A stretch of 64,000 nt of DNA from Enoplolaimus lenunculus (GCA_030248215.1 JASANG010002845.1:248001-312000); one strand, 5' to 3'. Shown: positions 46,066 through 59,100, counted from the first letter of the stretch. Made by a program: numbers and translations. Notes: generated by a model from the letters alone, not told the origin.

Positions 46066-46814
46066 CATCATACAATAAGTTTCACTACTCGAAGTATTGC
46101 CGTCTTGTTCTTTCGAAAAATTTTAGTTTATTCGACTTAAAAAAGTAACTGAATTAGTCAAATTCTTAACGGAACAAATAAAACGAAATACTCTTTTCTA
46201 TATTTTAAAAGTGAGAATGGAATTAAAATTTTGTTATTCAGACTCGGAGTATATTTCGGTATTTTCACACGTTTGAACTTTGTGGTATGTATCATAAGAG
46301 ATATTTTGAAATGTGTGTAAAATACGCAACTGGTGCTGTGTAGTAGAATACTGACCGTTGACGTATTTGACGTGTTTGTATATTACAAATTTTTATGTGC
46401 AAAATATCGAAAGGTAAGTCTTAATTTATCAACGCATACTGTTTTAAAAACTCAAAATACTAATTTTTGAACTTACGGTATCAAATCTATTACCGTGACG
46501 GTGCCTCAATTCAAAAAGTATTAGTATCAGAACGGAGCACACCTTTATACGGGCGACAAGTGAGAATGGACAGGTGCTGATGTCAAAATTTTGGAACATA
46601 CTAAACGAAACTAAGCAATAATTTAAATTTTGTTTCAATTGAGTGCTAGGCTAGTCTGTAAGCATGCTCGAGTGACAGCTAGAGTCAGGTTATCACAAAA
46701 AGTGAATTATTCAAGACCTATCCGAACATGAAAACCTAATAACCGCAAAAAAAAATTCAATGTTTTATTGGTCAAAATATATACAGCCGAATGATTTTTT
46801 AGGTATGCACACTA

Positions 46815-47052
46815 GCAGATGCAGAAAAATTTTTGTAAAAAATACAACTCTATAACCCTCAGGAATAGATTTTTGTGATAATTATTCTTCTTGAAAAATT
46901 TTTGGTGATAAACTGATAAAGTCCCGCCTTACAATTTTTCCGAAAGAAAATGTTTGGTGGTAAAATGGTAAGATCCCTACCTTACAATTTTTGCGTTTCA
47001 TAATATGTGCCAGCCCACCGTCCGTCAACAAATTTTTAGATCCGCCTCTGGG
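46815..47052. mobile_element. GGCGGA-type repeat with TTACAATTTTT units
   Basis: Reverse-orientation relative of 31385-31650, ending tagatccgcctctggg. Repeated ccttacaatttttncg blocks inside. Confidence 0.6.
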
Positions 47053-47381
47053 TGGGCAAGACTTAAGTACTCAATACTTTCTAGATTTCGGCACCTTCTG
47101 TTTCGCATTCGCTTTCATCACACTTAGCGAGGTTGCAGTATATATTAACATTAATTAAAATTTTTATTATATACTTGTGTACAGTTTATGGAAAGTAGGG
47201 CCAATATATAGAATAGGGAAGGAACAGTAGTATAAGCATATTACTAAGCCAAGCCTAAGCCTAAAGCTTAAGTCTAAGCGTAAGAATGAGCCTATGCCTA
47301 AGCCCAAGCCTAAGTCTAAGCGTAAGAATGAGCCTATGCCTAAGCCTAAGCCTAAACCTAAGCAAAAAAATAGTCTAAAGT

Positions 47382-47589
47382 TTAACCCTTTCACTCATAG
47401 AATATACTATGGAGCAATTAATACAATAATGTAAGCGCAATACACACACTGTGAGCAGTGTTAACATTTATAACATATATGTGTAATGCAAAATCTCCAC
47501 AAGACGTGAGAACCTGAGACTGGGTATCGAATCTTATCTTGAAATTACGTCTCATATGAAATTGAAAATATTCATGTGAGAAAGGTTAA
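47382..47589 (+). mobile_element. tRNA-like TTAA MITE, first of two tandem copies
   Basis: Runs TTAACCCTTTCACTCATAG to TGTGAGAAAGGTTAA. Its internal A-box portion is partly deleted relative to the second copy. Confidence 0.8.
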
Positions 47590-47607
47590 TGAACATATTT
47601 TAGTTTC

Positions 47608-47881
47608 TATAACCATTTCACTAATAGAGTATACTATGAGCAACTAAATACAATAATGTAAGAGTAATACACACACTGTGAGCAGTGTTTAACATCTATA
47701 ACATACATGCATAGTGCAAAATCTCCACAAGACGTGAGAGCCTACTCGAGCTCGAGGGTCAAGCTCCTATAGCTCAGTGGTCATCGTAAGCGCCTCCTAC
47801 ACGTGAGACTGGTGATCGAATCTTACCTTGAAATTACATCTGATATGTCGAATTGAAAATATTCATGTAAGAAAAGGTTAA
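47608..47881 (+). mobile_element. tRNA-like TTAA MITE, second tandem copy
   Basis: Starts ataaccatttcactaatag and ends gtaagaaaaggttaa. A box in ctatagctcagtggtcatcg, B box in ctggtgatcgaatct. The two copies share a short linker, suggesting tandem duplication within the inserted DNA. Confidence 0.85.
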
Positions 47882-47938
47882 GCATACTCTATTACAGTCC
47901 CGCCGGAAAACGTTCCGGCCCTGTTCTATACATGGGCT

Positions 47939-50058
47939 GAATGGTGCCTGATTTGCCAGACAATCAATGATTCTGAAACGAGCTAAGTTTGCTCTGTTTG
48001 ATATATACATATGTTTAAAATTTGTGTCCTGCTCTTGTCTTAATCAAAAAGTATTTGCAGATTTATAGAAATATATTCTACTTATAAATTTTTGTATGCA
48101 TTTTCCATTAATATTATAAATAATAAATATTATAGTAAAAAATTTGAAGTTTAAGACTATGGAATCTTACAAATATTCAAGCAGCAGGCTCAAAAACAGT
48201 ACATTTCCGATCTTTACATTTTCGCAAACTAGACATGATTTTCGTGCACAGAGTCTGAGTTTTAAAAAGCAGGGATATGCGTCCCAGTTAAACATATTTT
48301 ATGTTGGAGGACCGTAAAACTTTCAAATTTAGTTGAAATCTAACGGAGCGAAAAGTGCGCATTAGTTTTAAAACTATGCACATGAACGAAAGTGCCACCA
48401 CGTATCAAGGCGAATTTTGTGCGTATTATTCTCGCGCGAAGATATTACAATAGCGGTTAATACTATGACCGCGAGATTGCGAAATATCTGTAAAAACACA
48501 GGATCTTAAGATCTTTTAACAGTGTATAGAAAAAACTCTATACATCCTGAGTGCTAGCAAGACTTTTGTATGAGGAAATTGTTTCGTGAAATGGAATACT
48601 GGAAAAGCCGCATACTACTTGTACACTTTTGCTTCAACTCCTCAACTAAATCGTCAACATGTCAAATACGTAACTACGTAGCTAGGTCATTTAGTTTATG
48701 ACACATTACTCGACGTTTGAGCAAAGGATTGAGGACGATGCTAAATATGAGGTACTTTTTGTAAGTTTGGCATCATTTTTTAGATTTTTTCGGAGTTTAA
48801 TGCAAACGTAAACTTCGCCTATTTTAGGTTTTTGGTTTTTGATCACTGCAAATGATGCTCAATTTTTTATTTTCGAAGCATCCGGTGTAACATATATATT
48901 TCATAATCTTGTGATTTTCTAGGCAATGCTCAGTACTAGAGCAGCAACCGGGTCCTGAATAACCCTGAAAAGAATGTCGGGTTCGGGTTTGTAGTCTTAA
49001 AACTACCGGGTCTGAATTTTTTTCTAGAAAAAACCGGGTCCGGGTATTTGTTTTTGTGTATTTCAAGTCCACTTGAACTCGTACCCGCCCATTGATAAGA
49101 TTATATATTTCGTAAATGTGGAAAGTGGTAGACCGTTCGTCTAAGGATCTGTTGCTGGCTTGTTCGGCTTACGTCATGTATGCCTGTTTTTTCAGCTGAA
49201 GAATAAAATTTTTCTGTTAAATTATGAAATTTCATAGTTACGCAGTAATTGCGAGTAGGTATTCTGAAAAAATACAAAAAAGCTATAAAAATTCAAAAAA
49301 CTAGGAAACACAAAAAACTACGGAAATAGCATTAGACATAGTTTATTTTGAAGAGGACCAAAAATTGACCAAGACCGAGACTTTTCTTGGGCGGTCTCCG
49401 TAGTCAGGTTTCAGTCTCGGTATTTAACGGAGACTGCCCGTCCTTGCGTTCCTAGACTGATATCGGGGCTTCGCGACGCCGTGACTGTTAAATTTCCGAG
49501 CTAGGAACACGGTATTCAGTCTTTAATACGTTGTACCCTCAAGGAACCACCTTAGAGACAATTAAGGCATGTAAGCATGCATAACTTATGTATGATTGTG
49601 TTATATATGCATACGCTATGTGTTGCATTGCATTGTATGTGTGCACACCAGCAGCATGCGGTCGACGTCTATAGTCGACGATAAAAGTGGTTTGAGAGGC
49701 GTGCTGCGTGGCGCAGTGGCTGAACGTTCGCATAATCATCTCTAGGTATCTAGTTGGAAAAACGCTACGTATGCCTCCTTTTTCGGGTGTCTCGTAAAAA
49801 AGTCTGGCGTTTCCGATTGTATTTATCTTCCTAGACATCCAATACCGATATTTCACTTCAACGCAACTCTGATGTACGATAAGTACTTTACATGCGTAAT
49901 TTATATTATACGTACAGGTTGATTAATACGCACGTATAACATATATACAATAAAATTTACTGTATTTTAAATTTACTTGTTATATATTAGGTTGCTTCAT
50001 CAAGTTATACTTGGCGCAGGCGCATACATTGCTTATCTTGTCCATAAGAGAAGTATCT
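47939..50058. other. Intergenic, no gene recognised
   Basis: AT-rich. A loose A-box-like gtggcgcagtggctg near 49718 has no B box and no cloverleaf, so it is not called a tRNA. The right end should carry the FIS1 promoter. Confidence 0.5.
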
Positions 50059-50535
50059 ATGTCAAAGGCGCAAACGGGAATGGAATATCTTGTCGACGAG
50101 CTTATTTCAACTGAAGAGTTGAAGAAGGCTGAAAAGATGTACAACGATCAAGCGACACGTGGAGCGCCAAGTATCGAAGCTCAATTTGGCTACGCGCTAT
50201 CGTTGATTAGAAGCAAAGGAGACAACATACGTAAAGGTGTCGCTATGATGAAGGAATTGCTTACCAAAGACGAAGACAACCTCGCCAAACGTGACTACCT
50301 ATACTATATTTCGGTTGGCAATTTAAAACTAAAAAATTATGATGAAGCGTTAAAATTTATTAACGCGTTAATTCGAGCTGAACCAACGAATAGTCAAGCG
50401 ATCGAGTTAAAAGCGTTTATTGAAAGTCGAATGAAACGTGATGCGATGGTCGGTGGTGCGATTTTGGGCGGCGCTGCGCTTGCTGGAGGCGCTATACTGG
50501 TTGGAGCCATAGTGGCAGCGGCCAACAGAAAGTGA
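50059..50535 (+). CDS. FIS1: Mitochondrial fission 1 protein
   Basis: A 158-residue, single-exon FIS1 orthologue, close to the usual length of about 150. FIS1 is a tail-anchored outer-membrane protein of mitochondria and peroxisomes, with a cytosolic TPR-like helical bundle that takes part in recruiting the fission or mitophagy machinery. Family marks are the N-terminal helix with LVDELISTEELKKAEKMY, then AQFGYALSLIRSK, DNIRKGVAMMKELL, RDYLYYISVGNLKLKNYDEALKF and LIRAEPTNSQAIELK. The C-terminus is a Gly/Ala-rich membrane segment (VGGAILGGAALAGGAILVGA) and a short basic tail, ANRK. The ATG at 50059 gives MSKAQTGMEYLV; an internal ATG at 50080 would give an N-terminus closer in length to other orthologues. 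No intron is visible inside the coding part. Confidence 0.96.
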   Translation: MSKAQTGMEYLVDELISTEELKKAEKMYNDQATRGAPSIEAQFGYALSLIRSKGDNIRKGVAMMKELLTKDEDNLAKRDYLYYISVGNLKLKNYDEALKFINALIRAEPTNSQAIELKAFIESRMKRDAMVGGAILGGAALAGGAILVGAIVAAANRK

Positions 50536-51540
50536 TCGGGTTTGTTTTTATTTGATAACCATTGGAATGATTGGTTCCTTTTTAGTATTATCAACAGGTG
50601 GCAAGCAAATTGACAGTCGTTTTATGACGTCAGAATTTTAGATTACGTATGTACTTTGGTTTCAGCAGTAACATGACAAGTCATTGGACACTAGCTTCAA
50701 ATTTGGCATTTTGTGTTTTGTTAGGGATGCTTTTGTACTGACTTTCTTGTGCCTGGTGTATAAACACGTTTGTTTAAATAACATTTTAAATGTTATATCG
50801 CGATCAAAAACATGGTTCATTTCGCGGGGCAGTCATGTTTAACAAGATTTATCTTCGGTTTTATTGCAAAGTTTGTGGCATATATTATATACGTATTGGT
50901 GAATTTTCTGCTAAAACTTAAACAACAGTAGTTCTACTCTCTAGCAATGTTTTAACCGAGCCTCTCAATTATAATTAACGAATTCTTAAACGCGCAAACG
51001 ATATAATTTTTGTACGATTCGAATTCGATGTTAATTATATGTCGGAGGGTACATCGCTGCGGACAGCGGATTGACAATTTTAGTTCGCACGAAGGTTTCA
51101 CAATTTTAGTTATGTAAACGGTGTCCCCCCAGTAAACTAGTGTTGTTCGAATGTACCATCCATTTGTATGCGCGTATGTGCTGCAGCGTATAAATTTTAC
51201 TTACAGCGAAAAACGTCATGTATAGCAATCTGTGCTATGAAATATATAATCTTAATGAAACGCTGCATGCATTGTGATATGAATTTAGAATTAAATAGTA
51301 TGCTACCTAACCTAATGCTAATTGCAATTGAAATTATTGTTGGTGCTGGTGTGAAATAATGCTGAAATTGTTGAGGTTTCTGTTTGTATTATTTCTCTCG
51401 TCGTCATGTTATATATATGTTATGTAATGTATGTTCTGCAGTTATTTGTGCACTGTGTGCGAAATTAAAAGTCTGCCAAAACCAATTCGTATTTACGTAC
51501 GTACTGGTTTATTTTAGTCAACGCAAAAACCTTGCTCAGT
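50536..51540. other. Downstream of FIS1, no gene recognised
   Basis: AT-rich, probably including the FIS1 3' UTR. No convincing hexamer close to the stop. Confidence 0.5.
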
Positions 51541-51598
51541 GTTTCGTAGGGCACAAATAACTGCTAATTGTTTCGTAGGGCACAAATAACTGCTAATT
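51541..51598. repeat. Exact 29-bp tandem duplication
   Basis: Unit gtttcgtagggcacaaataa... at 51541-51569 is repeated unchanged at 51570-51598. Confidence 0.9.
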
Positions 51599-51799
51599 AT
51601 TTCGTATACATAATGCTTAGCTGGTTGTATGTGTCATCATATATTACTGAAAACAAACTAATGTAATTATGTATGTATCATTCCGTTTTGTATTGTGGTA
51701 ATTATAACTACCACATATAAATGAATATTTTCACAATTAATATTGTATACTGAATGTATGGGTAAGCCAAGCTATACGTACAAATAAAGCGTTTTTACA

Positions 51800-52300
51800 T
51801 GGATTATAGGCCATTCAGCTAATTATGGAAATGATATGGCTGGTGCATTAGCTAAGGTTGGAGCTCAAATGAGGTTTACTGGACCAGAACCTGTTATAGG
51901 TGTACAACAAAGACAAATCAAAAACATGATCCAAAATTGGGGTACGTATTTCACACACTAACCAGAGATGGCTAGGGCTAAATATTTATCGAAATACGAA
52001 GATATTCGTTAGTAAACTGGAACCAAAATACACTAGCTTCATTGTGCGATTTAGTAGAAATAGGGTTACATTACTAACACAAATTTACTTCGCATGTCAA
52101 CTAAATAAGCATATGTTAAAAATAGGACTTTCTAATTCGAGTATTTGCGATTCTTGTGGAATGAAGAAGAATCTGTAGAGTACTTCTTAACGAGATGTTG
52201 GTTTATAGCGAAGTTCTATATAGAGCCTACAGATTACATAGTCTAAATAAAATTGACAATAACATATAGAAACTGAATAGGCGTATAACAGAGTCACTAA
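51800..52300 (+). pseudogene. LINE remnant: RNase H end and C-terminal zinc motif
   Basis: A 5'-truncated non-LTR retrotransposon tail. The first part reads GHSANYGNDMAGALAKVGA, the C-terminal block of a LINE-type RNase H, then GPEPVIGVQQRQIKNMIQNW. About 250 nt on come LNKHMLKIGLSNSSICDSCG and, in another frame, SVEYFLTRC, the C-x2-C...H/C motif that ends many such elements. Several stops and a frameshift show it is dead. RNase H followed by this zinc motif fits the I or R1-like LINE groups, not LTR elements. The 5' limit is uncertain. Confidence 0.75.
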
Positions 52301-54255
52301 AATTTTAATTTAGACTTTAATTTAGTTATCCTAGTTTTCAGACACCTGTAACGGACCAGCTTTGTTGTCCATCATAGCGTGCTTACATTTGCTTATAATT
52401 AATAACGCTTACCTACTGCTGTGCTGAGCATAAAGCATAAATTCATACCTATTTTGCATTGTTTTCACCACCCGGTTAATATACTCACTTTTAGACTTTT
52501 TCCTTGTAGTACGTTAGAGCAGCTCGAACAAACTTTTTATCCAAAACTCCAATAGCGATGCAATTCAGCACCAGAACCGTTACCGAAATATTTTGACGTT
52601 CCGCTAGAACACAACTCAGAGTAGTTTGCTATAGCTTTTGTATAATACCGACCTATGTTACGGCCTGAAATTTTCGTCGGGCTATGCTTTCTGCTCGGCA
52701 AATTAATCGGTCCGTTGAATGGCGACCCTAATATGCAAACAAAGTATTTGTATACATATGACAGTGATATTTCCCGAGTAGGTATGGTATCACGATAATT
52801 TGTCGTCCGTCAAATCGTCGACCTACACCTGGTAATCTAAAACTTCATCGAATCCACAATTCGTCGCACATAATAATGCTTAGGCTTACACGCAGGCTTA
52901 GGATTATGCTTAGATTTATTAACTAGCATAAGGACACTGTTGGGCGACATGATGATTGTCGACGATTTGACGTAGATTCAGTCAGTAGATACGCATTTGT
53001 CGTATGAATCTTTTGTACAAAATTTTAGTTTGGAGTGGGTAAATAAGCATTTTTTTTCAAACAAATGTTTTTAGCTGTTTGTTACAATAAAAGTTTTTGA
53101 AAGAAGGCCGGGAAAATGCACTATTGGTTTTAGGAAAGGAATTTGGTATGTGTAATCCGCTTTGTATTTTTGAATTTTCCGAAGAAAAACTAACTATTTT
53201 GGCAGCTCGATTGAGGTGGAGTTTATTGGTGGGGAAATTCAGGCCGAGACACTGGCTCAGACTCTTGAAAATTTTCGCTCGTTATTTTTTGTAATTTGGT
53301 TTGCGTCCGTTTAAATATCTTATTTGCGTTTATCTATCGTCTATTCTTTATTGATTAAATTTGGCATATCTCATTTTATGAGCAAATATGGTCTTTAGTC
53401 AATTTTGGTGGAAAGATAAACACATAAACATCAAGCGGGTTTCAACAGAAAATGTGACTGGATCAGAAGTTTTTTCTGCGGAACTGGAACCAATATGCTA
53501 AATATATCCCTGCTGAAAATTTGCGCTACTAACAGTAGTAAAGCCAAACCAGATGTAACTTTTTTGGGACAGCAGACTAAAGACAACGTAATGCTTTAAA
53601 GCCACCAGTTTTTAAGAATTACGTGAATACCAAAAGCTTAGGTTTAGCCATGGGGTATATTGCTTAGCCAACCAATCAAAAAGAAAAGGCGTGTGCTTGA
53701 ATTTTGCGCTTTTCCCAGTTTCCAAAACGAACGGATGTATATATTCCGATTTTGTTTCCAAGCAACCAAAATGCAGCTGTCACCTATTCCAGAACGATAA
53801 AACACAATGCGTTTAACTTATCTACTTTTCCATTTTACAAGCATTGTCTTTGGTACTCTGCGCGCCACAACCGCAGTATTTTAAACAATGGAAACTGTGC
53901 TAATTTATTTCAAAAACTAATTTTGGTTATGGGCTATAAAAACAAACCGATTAGACATATAATCACTATTATTTAGCACCGCTGTTGTAACGTCTTGAAT
54001 TTTTGCTGATTTTTTGTTTTAAAATGTAAAGTTTTGTTGACATCTTCAGCCTCATTTCTTGTCGAAATGTTTTTCACTGTAAAAATAAAATCTTGCTGAG
54101 GTCAATGTCACCAAAACTGTACCAGGAGCATAACAGATCTGTTCCAGGAGAGGCAAAATCTGTCTTTTCCTGATGCACTATGGGCGAAAATTTGTCTGCA
54201 TTTATTTTTATGTAAACACGTTTAGCTTATGGTCGGTTAAATTTGAGACAGTTTG
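52301..54255. other. Intergenic, no gene recognised
   Basis: A degenerate TTAGGC patch lies at about 52870-52920 (atgcttaggcttacacgcag). Open frames at 53097-53294 and 53704-53976 lack recognisable features. Confidence 0.5.
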
Positions 54256-54570
54256 GGTATAACCAGGGTTTAAACGAACAGTAAAAATAGCGGAAACGAA
54301 AACGGATCGTGATCATAATAACGGAAACGGAAAAAGAAAACGGATATTTAAGTATAAAAGTTTCAATGATGTTTTTTTCTGAAAACATAATTGAGGTATG
54401 CAAAATTTATTAATTTCATTACGAAGATTTGCACCATACCTGTAATGAGAAATTGCGAGATATACCTGATTTACGGCTAATTTTTGGGCATGTGACTTCT
54501 GATATTTCTGTAGCGGAAACGGACACGGATTTTTAACGGAAACGGATATCCGGTTCACCCTAGGTATAAC
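54256..54570. mobile_element. hAT-like MITE, complete, with 8-bp target duplication
   Basis: The 299-bp element 54264-54562 is flanked on both sides by GGTATAAC (54256-54263, 54563-54570). Its ends, cagggtttaaacg and ccggttcaccct, are imperfect inverted repeats and its inside is rich in ggaaacggaaacgg-type words. An 8-bp duplication and CAGGG-type ends are hAT features. Other copies: 33729-34083, a fragment at 21243, and shorter pieces. Confidence 0.85.
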
Positions 54571-56194
54571 CGCCGTTTTCGGAACCTTAAGATTTTTAAC
54601 CAGAAGTTGGCTGTTGGTAGTTTTTGAAATTGCCTTTCAGTGGTTACGATTGTATTTTTAGCAGTGTTCGTTTAAGCTTTAGGTACATACACACATCAAA
54701 AAACTCATGTCAATGAAGAATTTTAATATTTAGAAATGTTTCCAAATTTTAAGTGAGATTTTTAAGTGTACCTAACAGCGGCGTAGCAAAGAGGGTCAAT
54801 GGAGACATGTTCTCAGGAAAATTTCATTTTTGAATAAATTAAAATTATGATCTCGTGTGCGTTTCATCCCGCACTCTAGTTGTTGGTGCTTATCTATTCT
54901 GAACCAATATTCCTTTTTACCAGAATTTATTTTCTCACTCGTTGTTGTGTGTAAGAAGTAATGACTGTTTTTGTACGATTTTCACACTATATATTTTAAG
55001 TATCTGTGTCCCCCATAAATGAAAATCCTGGCTACCCTTATGACACCTAAGTTTTTTGAACGTGCATTGCAAGTAGCCAGTTTTCGCAGTTGAATCATGT
55101 CAAAAAGTCTTAGTATTACTTAAACTCAGTCCTGTAATTCTTAATCAATTATACAGCATAAGTACACTGATTTACCGTTCTTTTTGATTAATAAATAAGG
55201 CCCATACATAACCAGGTCACTTGTGTGTTCCTGGCTAATATCCACAGTTAGGTTCAATTTAGGATTAGGCGGATTATTGTTAGGTTTTATTCTCAGGCAT
55301 AACCGTAAGCGAAATATGTAAGCTTCCGCCCAGAAGTAGGCTTAGGCTACAACATTAGCTTAAGGCTTACGTTTAGGATTAAGCTTGGGCTATAGGCGTG
55401 AACTTGACCTGTAAACTCAGGATTATATATGCTTTAAGCTTGTGCTTAAGCTTTGCCCTAATGTCAATTTCCCCCGTATTAATATCCAATTTTATAAAAT
55501 CCAACAGAAAAATACCTGTGGCGCCAAAAATCTAAATTGCCCAGGCAAGGCCACAATTTCTAACATTTGCGAGCGAAAATGTCGCTCTCAAACTTCAAAT
55601 TTCCCATAATTTGTTAATAAGGAAACGTTCAAAATATCAATAGGAATCGTGGAAAAAACCTCTAATCTCCACAATCACAGACGACAACCGCTGCGAACAA
55701 TAACCCAGTTTTTCGGGTAAAATTTTATTTTTTCAAAGTCCAATATTTCTCGGTGGTGGGATTTATCGACAGATTTATAAGCGACCTCTCCTGTACATAA
55801 GCCATTAAGAAAATATTTATAAAATTAAGTGTATACTTTTCCGAATTCAGATAATTCTTTGTAGCATCACAGTTTGATACTGAAGGGAAATTTGTCCGGA
55901 AGCCAGTTGTACAGTTTAGTTAAAAGTAATTGACGTTTTTGGATTTTTGAACTTTAACTATTTTAGAGACTCTAATTACTGCTAAGTCTCCACTTAATTC
56001 AGACTCAAAATATAAATTCCCGACACGGGCTCTTGTTTATCTTTGTCACTCTTATTCGGGTCACTACAGTACCTACCGTTGCAAACAGAAATAGGAGCAC
56101 GACAATTTTGGTTTCTATAACAAATCATAATACCAGGGTGTAGCGTAAAATTGAAGTCTATATTAAATATTTCAAACAAGCATTAAACGCGTTA
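54571..56194. other. Intergenic with degenerate repeats
   Basis: A very worn TTAGGC-type patch lies at about 55255-55450. A right-end fragment of the TA MITE (ttattcgggtcactacag) is at 56050-56068. No gene recognised; the NDNF promoter should lie near the right end. Confidence 0.45.
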
Positions 56195-59100
56195 ATGAAT
56201 TTAATATATCGGGCTATTATCCGGTCAGTTGTTTGTTTATTAATTGTTTTCTTGATTTCTATTTGTCAAGCAGTCGAATCGGTTAATAGCCATCAAAACA
56301 ATATTATCTGGTTAAGAAGTGGCCGACAAACCTCGGTGCATGTGGAACCGAAAAAGTCTATCAGGTACCATTTTGATCATAGTATTAAAGCAAGCATTCT
56401 TTGCGCACGTTAGGTAGATTTTTCAGTCCGAAAACTCTCTTGGTTTACAATATACACAGTGTACAGCGGAGTGCGTTGTACACTATTTAGAGCATTTTGC
56501 TTGTACAACCACATATAACTGTTCAACGAACGTGAGCTACGGATAATGCACGTTCAAGCGTGCCTTAGCCGCTTGAGGCGCGATTAATGTACGCTCAAAC
56601 GTGCCGAACGTCTATACTGCCCGACGGACGGTGTAGCGCGAATGGGAAAGACAAATACATTTAACAACCTTAATGTATAACCTGCACCACGGTTAGCTTA
56701 TAAAATTTTAACAGACCACGTGTAAATTTTTTTAAGGTTCCTCAGTTTTCTTATGCTCGCTCGGGCCGTAGCCACCCAACAGAAATCAAAACCAGTTATT
56801 GTATTAAGCTTTTAGCCACTGAAAATGGCACTCAGCTTCTTACTCGTTTCGCTCGCGAGTGTTTTCCGCTACACTCAGAATAATATTTCTGATATTTAAG
56901 AAAAAATTTCTTACATTTGAGAAATATGATTAGCAAGGTACACTTTAAAAGTATTTCTGTTATAAGAGAAATGTTTTCAAAAAACGTTTTGAAATAAAGT
57001 CTGAAAATATACGTTTTCCAGTTATTTTTAGAAAAAATGTCTTAAATATCAGCAAAACTTTTCAGATTTGCCACAGAAAACACTTTTCTGAATAAATTCA
57101 GAAATACTTTTTTGTGTGTATCTCGCGCGATCCGTCCTTTCAGAAATTTCTGAATCCGCCGCTGATGCTTACCAACACTATTCCAAATTTTCAGTGTACA
57201 CTTCCATATTGACGATGACGAATTTCCGTTATGGATACAAGTGGTTCCGTGCGGCACTGTTATTAAATGGCGATTAGTTCGTGTGTCCGATGAAGACAGC
57301 GATGGCGACTCTGAGCATTCGACCATAATTGGCACCGGCGGTGAACAAACTAACTCCGGAGTTCTTGGTAACATAAAAAAATTTAAGGTGGATGTAACTG
57401 TGTGAAAACGATTGTTGTCGTGCTGAAATTTAAGATCAAGCTGGATCCGAAAGCAGGAAACAACAAACTAACTAACAAACAAACCTACAAACAAACAAAC
57501 AAACAAACAAACATACAAACAAACAAACAAACAAACCAACGATCAATCAAACAAACAAAAGAAGGAAACATGTTAACTAATTAACAAGCATGCAAGCAAA
57601 AAAACAAACATCCATTGAGCCATGCAAACAAACAACTAAACAAATAGTCATCCGTGCAAGCAATCCTAAACAAACAAACAAATAATACAGACAAACAAGG
57701 GTATATGTCATACCACCAACTCCTATTTGTTCCAGCAGGGCACTGGATATTGAAGCATATTGGAGTCCGACTATTTTTTTGCTTATAGAAGCATACTTTT
57801 ACGCATAAATGCGCAAAATTTTCGGAATAAACTTTACCTTAAACGATTGCTAAATTTTTTCAACCGATGCTAATATGTGCTACTGCCAAGCTGTCTAAAT
57901 GAAACATTTGTTGGCAATTTGAAGCAAAATTCAATCGTCCAAAATACCACCGACTTTCCAGTCAAAAAATTTGGATTCGCCACAGGATGGCCAGTTATGT
58001 GGAGACTCCCACCTATAAAATTTTCATAGTCCGTGCTCGGCTTTGCCCAAAATTACAAGTCCGACGCGATACCGTCATTAAAGATACTCAGTAACAATTT
58101 TTTCATTAACCCCTTCTCACATAAATATTTGCAATTTCACATGATATGTATTATGTCAAGGTGAGATTCGAACCGCAGTCTCTCGGGTTGGAGACGTTTA
58201 CGATGACCACTGAGCTTGGCTCTCACGTCTTGTGAAGATTTAACACTGCGCATATATGTTATAAATGTTAAACACTGCTCACAGTGTGTGCATTGCTCGT
58301 ACATTATTATATTTAGTTGCTCATAATATACTCTATGGGCGAAAGGGTTAAAAGTACTGCATAAGTATTTGTCTGTTTTAGATTTTTGAGCTTCAAGTAG
58401 TGATTTTGAATTTAAGTTTCACGAATGTTTTTAAAAACAAACAAATATCTCATGCTTGATTCGAATTTTGCATTTTTTATTAATATGTATTTCGCACAGT
58501 CTCTCGAAGATCGCTTCACTTGAGTACCGCTAACATTATAGATATTGTCCTGGTGCAACTGGAGGGGAAAGATACCTGAGCCGGAGGTCAACAAAACTTG
58601 CCGGAGGCGGAGGCGAAGCCGGAAGTGAAGCGAAATTAGGTAGTTAATATGATGTTTAATTTGTTAACATTAGCAAATATCTGTAATGTATTGTTAAATC
58701 GTTTGGGTTTAAGTTAAGTTTTTTTGCGAAATTTCGGCTATTCATTTTCAAAATTGTGCCAAAAGTAAAAATAAAACGCGCCAACCAGATAAATTTTGTA
58801 AGATTATGCAAAATTTAACTACCGAAAATGCCAAAACCTCCGGCAAAAATTCGACCGGACCGGAGCCGGAGGTCGATTTTCTGCTTGAGCCGGAGACAGA
58901 CCTCCGGTTGTATCCTGGTTATTGTTGATGTTCGAATGTCGGGTGCATTATCAATCCAACTGCACGGCTATGTTGTTCAAATGATCCGAGGTAATTCTTA
59001 CAGGGGTTAAACAGTATTTTGACACGGAAATGAACAACTACTGCATTGTCGTATAGGTACTTGCGAACAATTTCTTAACAACGTTAGGTGTTATGCACGA

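Larger units (their letters stand above)
47198..47938 (-). mobile_element. TTAGGC MITE carrying two inserted tRNA-like MITEs
   Basis: A subfamily A element (ends gggccaatatatagaa and ctgttctatacatggg) with CCTAAG blocks. It is split at a TTAA after tagtctaaag and resumes with gcatactctattacagtccc, exactly as the undivided family reads across the site. Confidence 0.85.

Noticed and set aside
49709-49775. A-box-like gtggcgcagtggctg suggesting a tRNA
   Set aside because: No B box at the right distance and no cloverleaf.
51800-52300. RNase H fragment as part of an LTR element
   Set aside because: The downstream zinc motif and the absence of long terminal repeats fit a LINE.
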